Positions 16,632 to 23,944 of a stretch of 26,084 nucleotides of DNA are shown here, one piece after another (positions within the stretch are counted from its first letter, which is position 1; every line of letters begins with the position of its first letter). The notes beneath the pieces are model-generated. The model was not told the DNA's origin and did no database searches. It was given only the letters and a program-made list of their open reading frames with translations. The stretch is from an uncultured Sphingopyxis sp. (GTDB lineage: Bacteria; Pseudomonadota; Alphaproteobacteria; Sphingomonadales; Sphingomonadaceae), in the NCBI GenBank assembly GCA_936933955.1, contig CAKZIN010000081.1, positions 1 through 26,084 on the forward strand. Direction: 5' to 3'. The position numbers were made by a program, and so were the translations under genes.

Positions 16632-17329
16632 CGTCCGCGGTAGCTGGGGAGCGCGACGCCGCGAGTGATCGCCGCGGCGCGCAACGCGAACCCGCTCAAC
16701 GCCGCGACCAGCGCCGCCGACGGCCACCAGACGCCGAGCCCGGTGTGAAGCGCCACAAACAGCCCTGCGCTCAGGGCGGCGGCGGTGACGTAGAGTTCGG
16801 GCCGCAGGATGATCGACGGTCGCCCGGCGAGCACGTCGCGCAGGATGCCGCCGACGCATGCGGTGATGACCCCCATCAGCGCCGCGACGAGCGGGTGCAC
16901 CCCAAAGCTCAGCGCCTTGAAGCTGCCGAACACCGCGTAGGCGGCGAGCCCGGCGGCGTCGAACCAATCGAGCGCGCTCGACCGCCCCTCCGCATCCACC
17001 CACCAGCGCTCGGGGGTCACCCACACCGCCAGCGCCATGGCAAAACAGGTGAGGCTGACCCACGGCGAGGCCACCCAGAACACCGGCGCGTCGATCAGCA
17101 GGTCGCGCACGGTGCCGCCGCCGACCCCGGCGACCAGCGCGAAGAAGGCGAACGTCACCAAGGTCTGCCGCTCCCGCGCTGCAGCCAGCGCGCCCGACAG
17201 CGCAAACAGCGCGATGCCGACCACGTCGAGCAGCGGCAGCACGTCGAGCGTCGCTGCCGCTACCCGCTCGGTCGCGGTCCCGGGCTCCGGCGCGAGCGTC
17301 GGCGCGGCGGTGAGCAGGTCGAGGAGCAT
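16628..17329 (-). CDS. UPF0126/TRIC-like membrane protein
   Basis: A predicted seven-helix inner-membrane protein made of two similar halves. Each half has a glycine-rich turn followed by an acidic or basic motif (ALVAGVGGGTVRDLL and ITACVGGILRDVLAG). This GGGxxRD pair is the hallmark of the UPF0126 family, whose members are related to trimeric intracellular cation channels. A cation-channel role is likely but not shown here. Length is 233 residues from ATG 17329; a GTG at 17338 would add three residues and lies one base after the yifB stop codon. It is probably co-transcribed with yifB. The stop overlaps the convergent sppA end by four bases. Confidence 0.88.
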   Translation of the reverse strand: MLLDLLTAAPTLAPEPGTATERVAAATLDVLPLLDVVGIALFALSGALAAARERQTLVTFAFFALVAGVGGGTVRDLLIDAPVFWVASPWVSLTCFAMALAVWVTPERWWVDAEGRSSALDWFDAAGLAAYAVFGSFKALSFGVHPLVAALMGVITACVGGILRDVLAGRPSIILRPELYVTAAALSAGLFVALHTGLGVWWPSAALVAALSGFALRAAAITRGVALPSYRGR

Positions 17330-17339
17330 CGCTGGCACC

Positions 17340-18848
17340 CTACCCCACCGGACCCGTGCGCCGATAGCTCAACGCCTCCGCCACATGGATACGACCGATG
17401 CGGTCGGCTCCGGCGAGGTCGGCGATGGTGCGGGCGACGCGGAGCGTGCGGGTGTAGCCTCGCGCGGTAAGACGCAGCGTCGCCGCTGCCTGGGCGAGCA
17501 GCGCCTGCCCGGCCTCATCGGGGGTCGCGGTCGCTCCGAGAATGGCGCCGTCGGCCTCCGCATTGGTGCGCGCGGCTTCCCCGGCATAGCGCTCCGTCTG
17601 CACCGCGCGCGCGGCAGCAACGCGCGCACCGACGGTGGCACTGTCCTCCGACATGCTCGGCGCGACGAGGTCGGCAGCGCTCACCGCCTCTACGTCCACC
17701 GCGAGGTCGATGCGGTCGAGCAGCGGACCCGACACCTTGGCCTGATAGTCGGCGGCGCAACGCGGCGCGCGACTGCAGGCGCGCGACGCATCCCCCAGCC
17801 ATCCGCAGCGGCACGGGTTCATCGCCGCGACCAGCTGCACTCGCGCCGGAAAGGTGACGTGCGCATTGGCGCGCGCGACGCTCACCACCCCGGCCTCGAG
17901 CGGCTGGCGCAGCGAATCGAGCACGCCGCGCTGAAACTCCGGCAGCTCGTCGAGGAACAACACGCCGAGGTGCGCGAGGCTCACCTCCCCCGGGCGCACG
18001 CGCAGGCCGCCGCCGACCAACGCCGCCATCGACGCGCTGTGGTGCGGCGCGCGGTAAGGCCGGTCGCGCATCATCCGCCCGCCCTCCAACGCCCCTGCGA
18101 CCGAGGCGACCATCGACACCTCCAGCGCTTCGGCGGGGGTCAGTTCGGGGAGGATGCCCGGCAGGCAGGACGCGAGCAGCGACTTGCCCGCGCCCGGTGG
18201 CCCGACGAGCAGCAAGTTATGCCCGCCCGCCGCCGCAATCTCGAGCGCGCGACGCGCGACCTCCTGCCCCTTCACCTGCGCGAGATCCGGACCGATCCCG
18301 CGCGGCGGCGCCTCCGCCGGGCGCGGCGCGGGAAGCCGCGCGTCGCCGCGCAGATGGGCGAGCAGCGCCAGCAGATCGGGCGCGGCGAGCACCTCGACAT
18401 CGCCCGCCCACGCCGCCTCTGGCCCCTGCCCCGCCGGGCAGATCAGCCCCCTGCCGCGCTCCGAGGCATGCAGCGCCGCCAACAGCACCCCTGGCGAGGA
18501 TGCCAGCCGACCATCGAGCCCCAACTCCCCCACCGCAACGTAGCGGTCGAGCGCGCTCACATCGATCGCCCCCATCGCGCCGAGCAGCGCCAGCGCGACG
18601 GGGAGGTCATAGTGCGATCCCTCCTTGGGCAGGTCCGCCGGCGACAGGTTGACGGTGATGCGCTTGGGCGGGAGCGCGAGTCCGATTGCGGAGAGCGCCG
18701 CGCGCACGCGCTCGCGGCTCTCCGCCACCGCCTTGTCGGGAAGGCCGACGACGACGAACGCGGGCAACCCCGGCGCGATGTGGCACTGCACCTCCACGCT
18801 GCGCGCCTCGAGCCCGAGAAAGGCGACCGTCGTCGCAATCGCCACCAT
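17340..18848 (-). CDS. YifB/ComM family AAA+ ATPase (Mg-chelatase-like)
   Basis: ComM-type proteins are ring helicases that help branch migration when transformed DNA is integrated. The 502-residue product shows the N-terminal ChlI-like domain (VEVQCHIAPGLPAFVVVGLP), Walker A GPPGAGKS at 216-223, Walker B LFLDE at 297-301, and a cysteine-bearing loop NPCRCGWLGD...CSRAPRC. The C-terminal domain is intact. The start at 18848 gives the family N-terminus MVAIATTVAFLG. This helicase role is known for related proteins in naturally competent bacteria; whether this organism is competent cannot be told from here. Confidence 0.93.
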   Translation of the reverse strand: MVAIATTVAFLGLEARSVEVQCHIAPGLPAFVVVGLPDKAVAESRERVRAALSAIGLALPPKRITVNLSPADLPKEGSHYDLPVALALLGAMGAIDVSALDRYVAVGELGLDGRLASSPGVLLAALHASERGRGLICPAGQGPEAAWAGDVEVLAAPDLLALLAHLRGDARLPAPRPAEAPPRGIGPDLAQVKGQEVARRALEIAAAGGHNLLLVGPPGAGKSLLASCLPGILPELTPAEALEVSMVASVAGALEGGRMMRDRPYRAPHHSASMAALVGGGLRVRPGEVSLAHLGVLFLDELPEFQRGVLDSLRQPLEAGVVSVARANAHVTFPARVQLVAAMNPCRCGWLGDASRACSRAPRCAADYQAKVSGPLLDRIDLAVDVEAVSAADLVAPSMSEDSATVGARVAAARAVQTERYAGEAARTNAEADGAILGATATPDEAGQALLAQAAATLRLTARGYTRTLRVARTIADLAGADRIGRIHVAEALSYRRTGPVG

Positions 18849-18970
18849 GCCCGCCGCGTCCCCTTTGCCGCGCCGACCCCCGTGCGCCGCGCGCTCCTGC
18901 CACAGGGTAAACGAAGCGCCAACCGCGCTCGTTGGGATCGAGGTTAGTCTCCGCGCGCGAGAAGGGCGTC

Positions 18971-19717
18971 ATGCGGCTGCTCGCACTCCTCGCCCTGACC
19001 CTCGCCTCGCCCGCCTTGGCGGAGGAGACGATCGCGCTGGCGTCGGTGTCGACGGAGCGCGAGGTCGTGCTGACCTACAGCGAAACCGTCATCGAGGACG
19101 CGGACGAGCCGCTCGACGTCAGCGATTCCGACGACGCCGAGGCGGTGATCGCGCGCTGGGCGGGCGGCGGAGCGCTCCGTGAGGCACCCGCCGCGATCGC
19201 GGTGGCCGGGCCGTTCCGGCTGGTCGCGCGCGACACGCTCGCGCTCGTCGGAACGATCGATTCGCGCGGACCTGCGCAATTTGCGGCGATGATGGCGCGT
19301 TATCCCGGCGTCACGCGCCTCCTCATGGTCGACTGCCCCGGATCGGTAGACGAGGACGCCAACCGCCGCCTCGCCCGGGCGGTGCGCAGCGCGGGGCTCG
19401 TCACCACGGTGCCGAGCGGAGGGTCGGTGCGCTCGGGCGCGGTCGACCTATTCCTTGCCGGACGCGTGCGCGAAGCCGCGCGCGATGCGGAATTCGGCGT
19501 TCACAGCTGGCGCGACGAGGACGGCCGCGAAGCCAACCGCGTCGCTAGCGACGACCCGGTGCACGCAGGCTACATCGCCTATTACCGCGAGATGGGGATG
19601 ACCGACGACGCCGCGCGGCGGTTCTACGCGCTGACCAATAGCGTCGGTTTCGACGACGTCCGCTACCTCACCGCGCGCGATATGGCCGCGCTCGGGTTGG
19701 CGCGGGTGATCGGCTGA
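18971..19717 (+). CDS. Secreted protein with divergent ClpP/crotonase-like fold
   Basis: The 248-residue product has a clear signal peptide (MRLLALLALTLASPALA, then EET). The mature part follows the order of COG3904-like periplasmic proteins: a strand LVGTID, an LLMVDCPGSVDEDA turn where the family has SPGG, a helix, then VPSGGSVRSGAVDLFLAGRV where the family has a Ser-Ala nucleophile segment, and EFGVHSW. Ser155 and His178 would be the catalytic candidates. The assignment is my inference from pattern, and the substrate is unknown. I chose ATG 18971 because it begins the signal peptide and follows GAGAAGGG; the frame is open upstream to 18932. It is divergent from yifB and 219 bases before rpmH. 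Confidence 0.65.
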   Translation: MRLLALLALTLASPALAEETIALASVSTEREVVLTYSETVIEDADEPLDVSDSDDAEAVIARWAGGGALREAPAAIAVAGPFRLVARDTLALVGTIDSRGPAQFAAMMARYPGVTRLLMVDCPGSVDEDANRRLARAVRSAGLVTTVPSGGSVRSGAVDLFLAGRVREAARDAEFGVHSWRDEDGREANRVASDDPVHAGYIAYYREMGMTDDAARRFYALTNSVGFDDVRYLTARDMAALGLARVIG

Positions 19718-19814
19718 CGGGCCCTACCTGTGAGTTCGAATGCACGCCCGTCAAGGTGCGCGCGCTGCTCCCTCCCATTCGCTCACCGTGACGAGGCGGC
19801 GCAAGCGCCACCGA

Positions 19815-19843
19815 TTGACTTTCGCCGCCGCCGCGCCTAGTCG
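19815..19843 (+). promoter_or_regulatory. Putative rpmH promoter
   Basis: TTGACT (19815-19820), a 17-base spacer, then TAGTCG (19838-19843). The predicted start near 19850 leaves a leader of about 87 bases before rpmH. The -10 match is weak. No DnaA-box cluster or AT-rich tract is visible in the 219-base gap, so nothing suggests an origin here. Confidence 0.45.
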
Positions 19844-19936
19844 CGCGGGCTTGCCGGACGGCCTGGCCCTAGCGGATTCGTGGGGGCGCGGCGGACGGAT
19901 ACACCAGCAAATCCTTTTACGAAGCGACCCCGACCG

Positions 19937-20071
19937 ATGAAGCGCACCTTTCAGCCGAGCAACCTCGTCCGCGCCCGCCGCCACGGCTTTCGTTCGCGCA
20001 TGGCGACTGCGGCTGGCCGCACGATCATCCGCCTGCGCCGTGCGCAGGGCCGCAAGAAGCTGTCGGCCTGA
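19937..20071 (+). CDS. rpmH: 50S ribosomal protein L34
   Basis: A small basic protein of the large ribosomal subunit. The 44-residue product begins MKRTFQPSNLVRARRHGFR and continues with the conserved SRMATAAGRTIIRLRRAQGR. Length and sequence are typical. It is followed by rnpA after 56 bases that contain a strong hairpin, in the usual order rpmH-rnpA-yidD-yidC. Confidence 0.98.
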   Translation: MKRTFQPSNLVRARRHGFRSRMATAAGRTIIRLRRAQGRKKLSA

Positions 20072-20080
20072 CATTCGCTC

Positions 20081-20113
20081 GGGAGGGCGCGGCGCGCCTC
20101 GCGTCGCCCTCCC
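20081..20113 (+). promoter_or_regulatory. Hairpin between rpmH and rnpA
   Basis: GGGAGGGCG (20081-20089) is perfectly complementary to CGCCCTCCC (20105-20113). The 15-base loop contains GGCGCGCC, which can pair with itself. There is no T-run afterwards, so this is more likely an attenuator or an RNA-stability structure than a full terminator. It would suit the need for far more L34 than RnpA. Confidence 0.55.
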
Positions 20114-20127
20114 CTGATGACGCTGCA

Positions 20128-20565
20128 ATGGCGAGCGATGTTCGCCTGACCGAGCCAGCGAATCCCCTCTCCCCGCCGCTGCGGGGGTTGGTGAAGCGCG
20201 CGCAGTTCCTCGCCGCGAACGCCGGAACCCGCGTTCCCATGCCCGCCTTCGTCCTGCTCCGCCATGCGCGCGGGGATGCCGAAGCGGCGGTCGGCTACGG
20301 CATCACCGCGACCCGCAAGCTCGGCGGCGCGGTGGTCCGTAATCGCGCCAAGCGACGGCTGCGCCATGCTATAGCGCAGTCCTTTCCGGGGCGTGCGGAG
20401 GTGGGCTGCGACTATGTCCTCATCGCGCGCGACGACGCGCTGACGCTGGCGTGGGATCGGCTCAACGCCGACCTCACCAGCGCGCTCGCCAAGGCTAGGC
20501 GCCGCGCGGCCGATCCCGATTACGTGCAGGCGCCCCGACCTCCCCGTCGAGCGAAGCGGCGATGA
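20128..20565 (+). CDS. rnpA: Ribonuclease P protein component
   Basis: The protein subunit that helps the RNase P RNA mature the 5' ends of tRNAs. The 145-residue product has the family pattern: LVKRAQFLAAN near the start, then VGYGITATRKLGGAVVRNRAKRRLRHA, whose RNRAKRRLR is the RNR signature. An Arg-rich C-terminal tail extends past the fold. The start at 20128 gives about 20 residues before the conserved part, slightly longer than usual. The stop overlaps the yidD start by four bases (ATGA). The RNase P RNA gene is not in this window. Confidence 0.94.
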   Translation: MASDVRLTEPANPLSPPLRGLVKRAQFLAANAGTRVPMPAFVLLRHARGDAEAAVGYGITATRKLGGAVVRNRAKRRLRHAIAQSFPGRAEVGCDYVLIARDDALTLAWDRLNADLTSALAKARRRAADPDYVQAPRPPRRAKRR

Positions 20566-20774
20566 TCGCGCGGCTGCTCATTCTGGTCGCGCGCGGCTGG
20601 CAGCTCGGCCCCTCGCGCATCCTGCCGCCGACGTGCCGCTTTACCCCTAGCTGCTCCGCCTATGCGATCGAGGCGTTGCAGCGCCACGGTGCAGTTCGGG
20701 GTGGATGGCTCAGCTTCAAGCGTATAATGCGCTGCCAACCCTGGGGCGGGCATGGCTATGACCCGGTGCCGTGA
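20562..20774 (+). CDS. yidD: Membrane protein insertion efficiency factor YidD
   Basis: A small membrane-associated protein thought to assist YidC-dependent insertion. The 70-residue product has an amphipathic N-terminus (MIARLLILVARGWQ) and the family core CRFTPSCSAYAIEALQRHG, followed by GWLSFKRIMRCQPWGGHGYDPVP. All three conserved cysteines are present. It overlaps rnpA by four bases. Its TGA overlaps the GTG of a 20-codon frame that leads into yidC. Confidence 0.96.
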   Translation: MIARLLILVARGWQLGPSRILPPTCRFTPSCSAYAIEALQRHGAVRGGWLSFKRIMRCQPWGGHGYDPVP

Positions 20775-20833
20775 GCGAACAGCTCGCCGCGCAGCACTCC
20801 CGCAAGATGAAGGCCTGTTTCGCCGGTGGATGA
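20771..20833 (+). CDS. Possible 20-codon bridging ORF between yidD and yidC
   Basis: GTG at 20771 overlaps the yidD stop (GTGA). The frame encodes MSEQLAAQHSRKMKACFAGG and stops at TGA 20831-20833, eight bases past the first base of the yidC GTG start (20826). It fills the whole 51-base gap between the two genes and overlaps both. It could carry ribosomes from yidD into yidC, whose own start has only AAGG 12 bases upstream. Its translation is unproven, and so short a frame can occur by chance. Confidence 0.3.
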   Translation: MSEQLAAQHSRKMKACFAGG

Positions 20834-22577
20834 CCAAAAGAACCTGATCACCGCGGTCGTGATCGCACTGCTGCTCGCGATCGGCTGGCCGTTCATGATG
20901 AAGGCGCTGTTCCCCAATCTGGTCCAGCAGCCCGCTGCGAAGAGCGCCCCTGCAACGCCCACCGCTCCACGGCCCGGCACGCAGGCGGCGAACGCGCAGG
21001 CCTCGTCCGTCCCCGGTGTTACCGCCGCTGCGCAGGTTCCCGCGCGGCCGATCAATGAAGCGCAGGCGATTGCTGCGGCGCCGCGCGTGCCGATCGACAC
21101 GCCGCGCCTGCGCGGGTCAATCAACCTCGACGGGGCGCGGATTGACGACCTCGTGCTCGTCGACCATCGCCGGAGTGTCGAGCGCGACGCCGCGCCGGTG
21201 CGGCTGTTCGCGCCCGCCGGTACGCAGCGCAGCTTCTTCGCCGGCACCGGCTGGAACGCGAGCGGCGTGCAGGTGCCCGACGCGAGCACGCGCTGGACCG
21301 CGCCTGCAGGCGCTCGGCTGACCCCGGCAACTCCGGTCACGCTGACCTGGAACAACACGACCGGCCAGCGTTTCGCCCTGACCGTCTCGGTCGATGCGAA
21401 TTACATGTTCACCCTGCGGCAGAGCGTCACCAACGCGGGTGGAGCGCCGGTCGCGATGCGGCCGTTCGCTTTCGTCACCCGCCGTGGCACCTCCCCCGAC
21501 GCGGACACCTGGACAATCCATTCGGGCGCGGTGGGCTTCACCGGCGGCGAGATGGGCTACATCAACCGCGACGAGATCGACGAGGCGCCAAGTTCCACGC
21601 TCGCGCGGCGCAGCACCGGCGGCTGGCTGGGCTTCACCGACCATTTCTGGCTGGGCGCGATCATTCCGGGTCAGGGCAATGTCGTCGACACCGCCTTCCG
21701 CCGCGGAGACGGTGGCATCTATCAGGCGGATTTTTCCGGCGCGGAAAAGGTGCTGCCCGCCGGTGCGACGCGGTCGGTGTCGAGCCAGCTGTTCGCGGGC
21801 GCCAAGGAAACCCAGCTGCTCGACCTCTATTCGACCACAGTGCCGCGGCTCGACCGCGCGACCGACTGGGGCTGGTTCATCTGGTTCGCCAAGCCGATCT
21901 TCTACCTCCTCGACTTCCTGTTCCGACTGTTCGGCAACTTCGGCGTCGCGATCATCGGACTGACCGTGATCATCAAGGCGATCATGTTCCCGATCGCGCA
22001 AAAGCAGTTCCGCTCGATGGCGCAGATGCGCGCGGCGCAGCCCAAGATCAAAGCGCTGCAGGAACGCTACAAGGACGACAAGCCGCGCCAGCAGCAGGAG
22101 ATGATGAAGCTCTATAAGGACGAAAAGATAAATCCGCTGGGCGGGTGCCTGCCGATCTTCATCCAGATGCCGATCTTTTACGCACTGTATAAGTGCCTGA
22201 TGCTGACGGTGGAGATGCGGCATCAGCCGTTCGTCGGCTGGATCCGCGACCTCTCCGCGCCCGATCCTGCGCATATCCTCAACCTGTTCGGGTTGCTGCC
22301 GTTCACCGTGCCGCCCATGCTCGGCATTGGGGTGCTGGCGATCCTGCTGGGTCTGACCATGTGGTGGCAGTTCCGGCTCAACCCGCCCGCCGCCGATCCC
22401 ATCCAGCAGCAGATGTTCAGCATCATGCCGTGGGTGCTGATGTTCGTGATGGCGCCGTTCGCGGCGGGGCTGCTGCTCTACTGGATCACCAACAACCTGC
22501 TGACGATCGCGCAGATGAAATTCCTCTACGCGCGGCACCCCGGTGCCAACACCCCGCTGACCCCCGCAACGACGTGA
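20826..22577 (+). CDS. yidC: Membrane protein insertase YidC/Oxa1
   Basis: Inserts and folds inner-membrane proteins, with or without SecYEG. The 583-residue product has an N-terminal membrane helix (about 7-24), a Pro/Ala-rich linker, a periplasmic beta domain (about 90-340), and the conserved insertase core from about 345. In the core, LTVIIKAIMFPIAQKQFRSM puts Lys384 where E. coli has Arg366 in the hydrophilic groove, so the positive charge is kept. NPLGGCLPIFIQMPIFYALY is the signature stretch. The start must be GTG 20826, since an in-frame TGA lies at 20808-20810. The stop overlaps the engB start. Confidence 0.97.
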   Translation: MDDQKNLITAVVIALLLAIGWPFMMKALFPNLVQQPAAKSAPATPTAPRPGTQAANAQASSVPGVTAAAQVPARPINEAQAIAAAPRVPIDTPRLRGSINLDGARIDDLVLVDHRRSVERDAAPVRLFAPAGTQRSFFAGTGWNASGVQVPDASTRWTAPAGARLTPATPVTLTWNNTTGQRFALTVSVDANYMFTLRQSVTNAGGAPVAMRPFAFVTRRGTSPDADTWTIHSGAVGFTGGEMGYINRDEIDEAPSSTLARRSTGGWLGFTDHFWLGAIIPGQGNVVDTAFRRGDGGIYQADFSGAEKVLPAGATRSVSSQLFAGAKETQLLDLYSTTVPRLDRATDWGWFIWFAKPIFYLLDFLFRLFGNFGVAIIGLTVIIKAIMFPIAQKQFRSMAQMRAAQPKIKALQERYKDDKPRQQQEMMKLYKDEKINPLGGCLPIFIQMPIFYALYKCLMLTVEMRHQPFVGWIRDLSAPDPAHILNLFGLLPFTVPPMLGIGVLAILLGLTMWWQFRLNPPAADPIQQQMFSIMPWVLMFVMAPFAAGLLLYWITNNLLTIAQMKFLYARHPGANTPLTPATT

Positions 22578-23233
22578 GCGAAGCGGGGACCGACCAAGCC
22601 GACCGCGCCGCGCTGCAGGAGCGCGCGCGGCGGCTGTTTTCCGGGCCGATCAGCTTTCTCAAGTCCGCGCCGAAGCTCGAGCATCTGCCCGACCCGATCG
22701 TGCCGGAAATCGCCTTCGCGGGGCGCTCCAACGTCGGCAAATCGACGCTGATCAATGCGCTGACGGGGCGAAAGGCGCTCGCGCGCGCCTCCAACACGCC
22801 CGGACGTACGCAGGAGCTCAACTTCTTCGAGGTGGGCGATCCGCTGGCGTTTCGACTGGTCGACATGCCCGGCTATGGCTTTGCCGAGGCGCCCAAGGAT
22901 GTCGTCAAAAAGTGGCGCTTCCTCGTCAACGACTATTTGCGCGGGCGCGCGGTGCTCAAGCGTGCGCTGGTGTTGGTCGATGCGCGGCACGGGTTGAAGC
23001 CGGTCGATGGGGAGATCCTCGACATGCTCGACACCGCGGCGGTCTCCTATCACCTCGTCCTCACCAAGGCCGACAAGGTGAAGGCGAGCGCGCTGGCGGA
23101 GGTTACCGCCGCCACCAGCGCCGCCGCGCGCAAGCGGCCCGCGGCGCACCCGGAGGTCATCGCCACCGCCGCCGAAACCGGCATGGGCATCGCCGAACTG
23201 CGCGCTGCAGTGCTCGAAGCCACCGAGGAGTAG
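22574..23233 (+). CDS. engB: Ribosome-biogenesis GTPase YihA/YsxC (EngB)
   Basis: An essential-type GTPase needed for late assembly of the 50S subunit. The 219-residue product shows G1 GRSNVGKST at 50-58, the switch region ASNTPGRTQELNFFEV, G3 DMPGYG, and G4 TKADK. The start is GTG 22574, overlapping the yidC TGA by four bases (GTGA), so its translation is coupled to yidC. The longer frame back to 22193 is a shadow inside yidC. The N-terminal 20 residues before LFSGPISFLKSAP are variable in the family. Confidence 0.96.
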   Translation: MSEAGTDQADRAALQERARRLFSGPISFLKSAPKLEHLPDPIVPEIAFAGRSNVGKSTLINALTGRKALARASNTPGRTQELNFFEVGDPLAFRLVDMPGYGFAEAPKDVVKKWRFLVNDYLRGRAVLKRALVLVDARHGLKPVDGEILDMLDTAAVSYHLVLTKADKVKASALAEVTAATSAAARKRPAAHPEVIATAAETGMGIAELRAAVLEATEE

Positions 23234-23242
23234 TCTGCCCAC

Positions 23243-23932
23243 ATGAAACTCGTCATCGGCAACAAGGCTTATTCGAGCTGGTCGCTGCGCGCCTGGCTCG
23301 CCGCCAAGCACAGCGGGTTGCCGTTTGAGGAGGTGGTCGTCCCCCTCTACGACGCGCAGTGGGACAAGCGCCGCGACGGCGACGAGTTCGCACCCTCGGG
23401 CGGCAAGGTGCCGCTGCTGTGGGACCACGACGATGCTGCGGGCGACGATATCGTCGTCTGGGACAGCCTCGCCATCATCGACTATCTCGACGACTGCACC
23501 GATGGCGAGCGCGGCTTCTGGCCGGAGGGCCGCGCCGCGAGGGCGATGGCGCGCTCGATGGCGGCGGAGATGCACTCGGGCTTTGCCGCGCTGCGTCGCC
23601 AATGCCCGATGAATATCCGGCGCATCTTCGACGCGGTGCCGGTCCCCGACGACGTCGCAGCCGACATCGGTCGTATCCTCCAGATCTGGGCGGAAGCACG
23701 CGCCCGCTTCGGCGGAGAGGGCGAGTTCCTGTTCGGCGAATGGAGCGCGGCGGACATGATGTTCGCGCCCGTCGTCACGCGCTTCGTCAGCTATCAAGTG
23801 CCGGTGCCGCCGTTCGCACTCGCCTATGGCCGCGCGGTCGTGGCGCACCCCCACATGCAGGACTGGATCGCGTCTGCTCAGGAAGAGGAGTGGGTCATCG
23901 CGCAATATGAGGGCGAACCCGGCACGGCCTGA
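23243..23932 (+). CDS. Glutathione S-transferase family protein
   Basis: A cytoplasmic thioredoxin-fold plus helical-domain protein of 229 residues. The N-terminus MKLVIGNKAYSSWSLRAWLA places Ser11/Ser12/Ser14 at the position of the usual catalytic Ser/Tyr/Cys. GGKVPLLW contains the cis-Pro motif and VVWDSLAIIDYL the glutathione gamma-glutamyl binding segment (Asp-Ser in place of Glu-Ser). The C-terminal helical domain is complete. The substrate is unknown. The start follows the engB stop by nine bases, with GAGGAG inside the engB end. It converges with the ubiH-like gene, 12 bases away. Confidence 0.9.
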   Translation: MKLVIGNKAYSSWSLRAWLAAKHSGLPFEEVVVPLYDAQWDKRRDGDEFAPSGGKVPLLWDHDDAAGDDIVVWDSLAIIDYLDDCTDGERGFWPEGRAARAMARSMAAEMHSGFAALRRQCPMNIRRIFDAVPVPDDVAADIGRILQIWAEARARFGGEGEFLFGEWSAADMMFAPVVTRFVSYQVPVPPFALAYGRAVVAHPHMQDWIASAQEEEWVIAQYEGEPGTA

Positions 23933-23944
23933 GCCGCCGCCGCG

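Noticed and set aside
19718..19936. Replication origin near rpmH
   Set aside because: rpmH is beside oriC in many bacteria, but no DnaA-box cluster, AT-rich stretch, dnaA or parAB is present here.
19740..19940. 66-codon frame ending in ATGA at the rpmH start, like a leader peptide
   Set aside because: It contains the predicted rpmH promoter, so it could not be translated from that transcript. There is no ribosome-binding site or family resemblance.
20160..20190. Repeat-derived N-terminus of rnpA (CCCCTCTCCCCGCCGCTGCGGGG)
   Set aside because: It resembles the CCCCTGCAAGGGG palindrome only loosely, and variable N-termini are normal in RnpA. Not enough to call an insertion.
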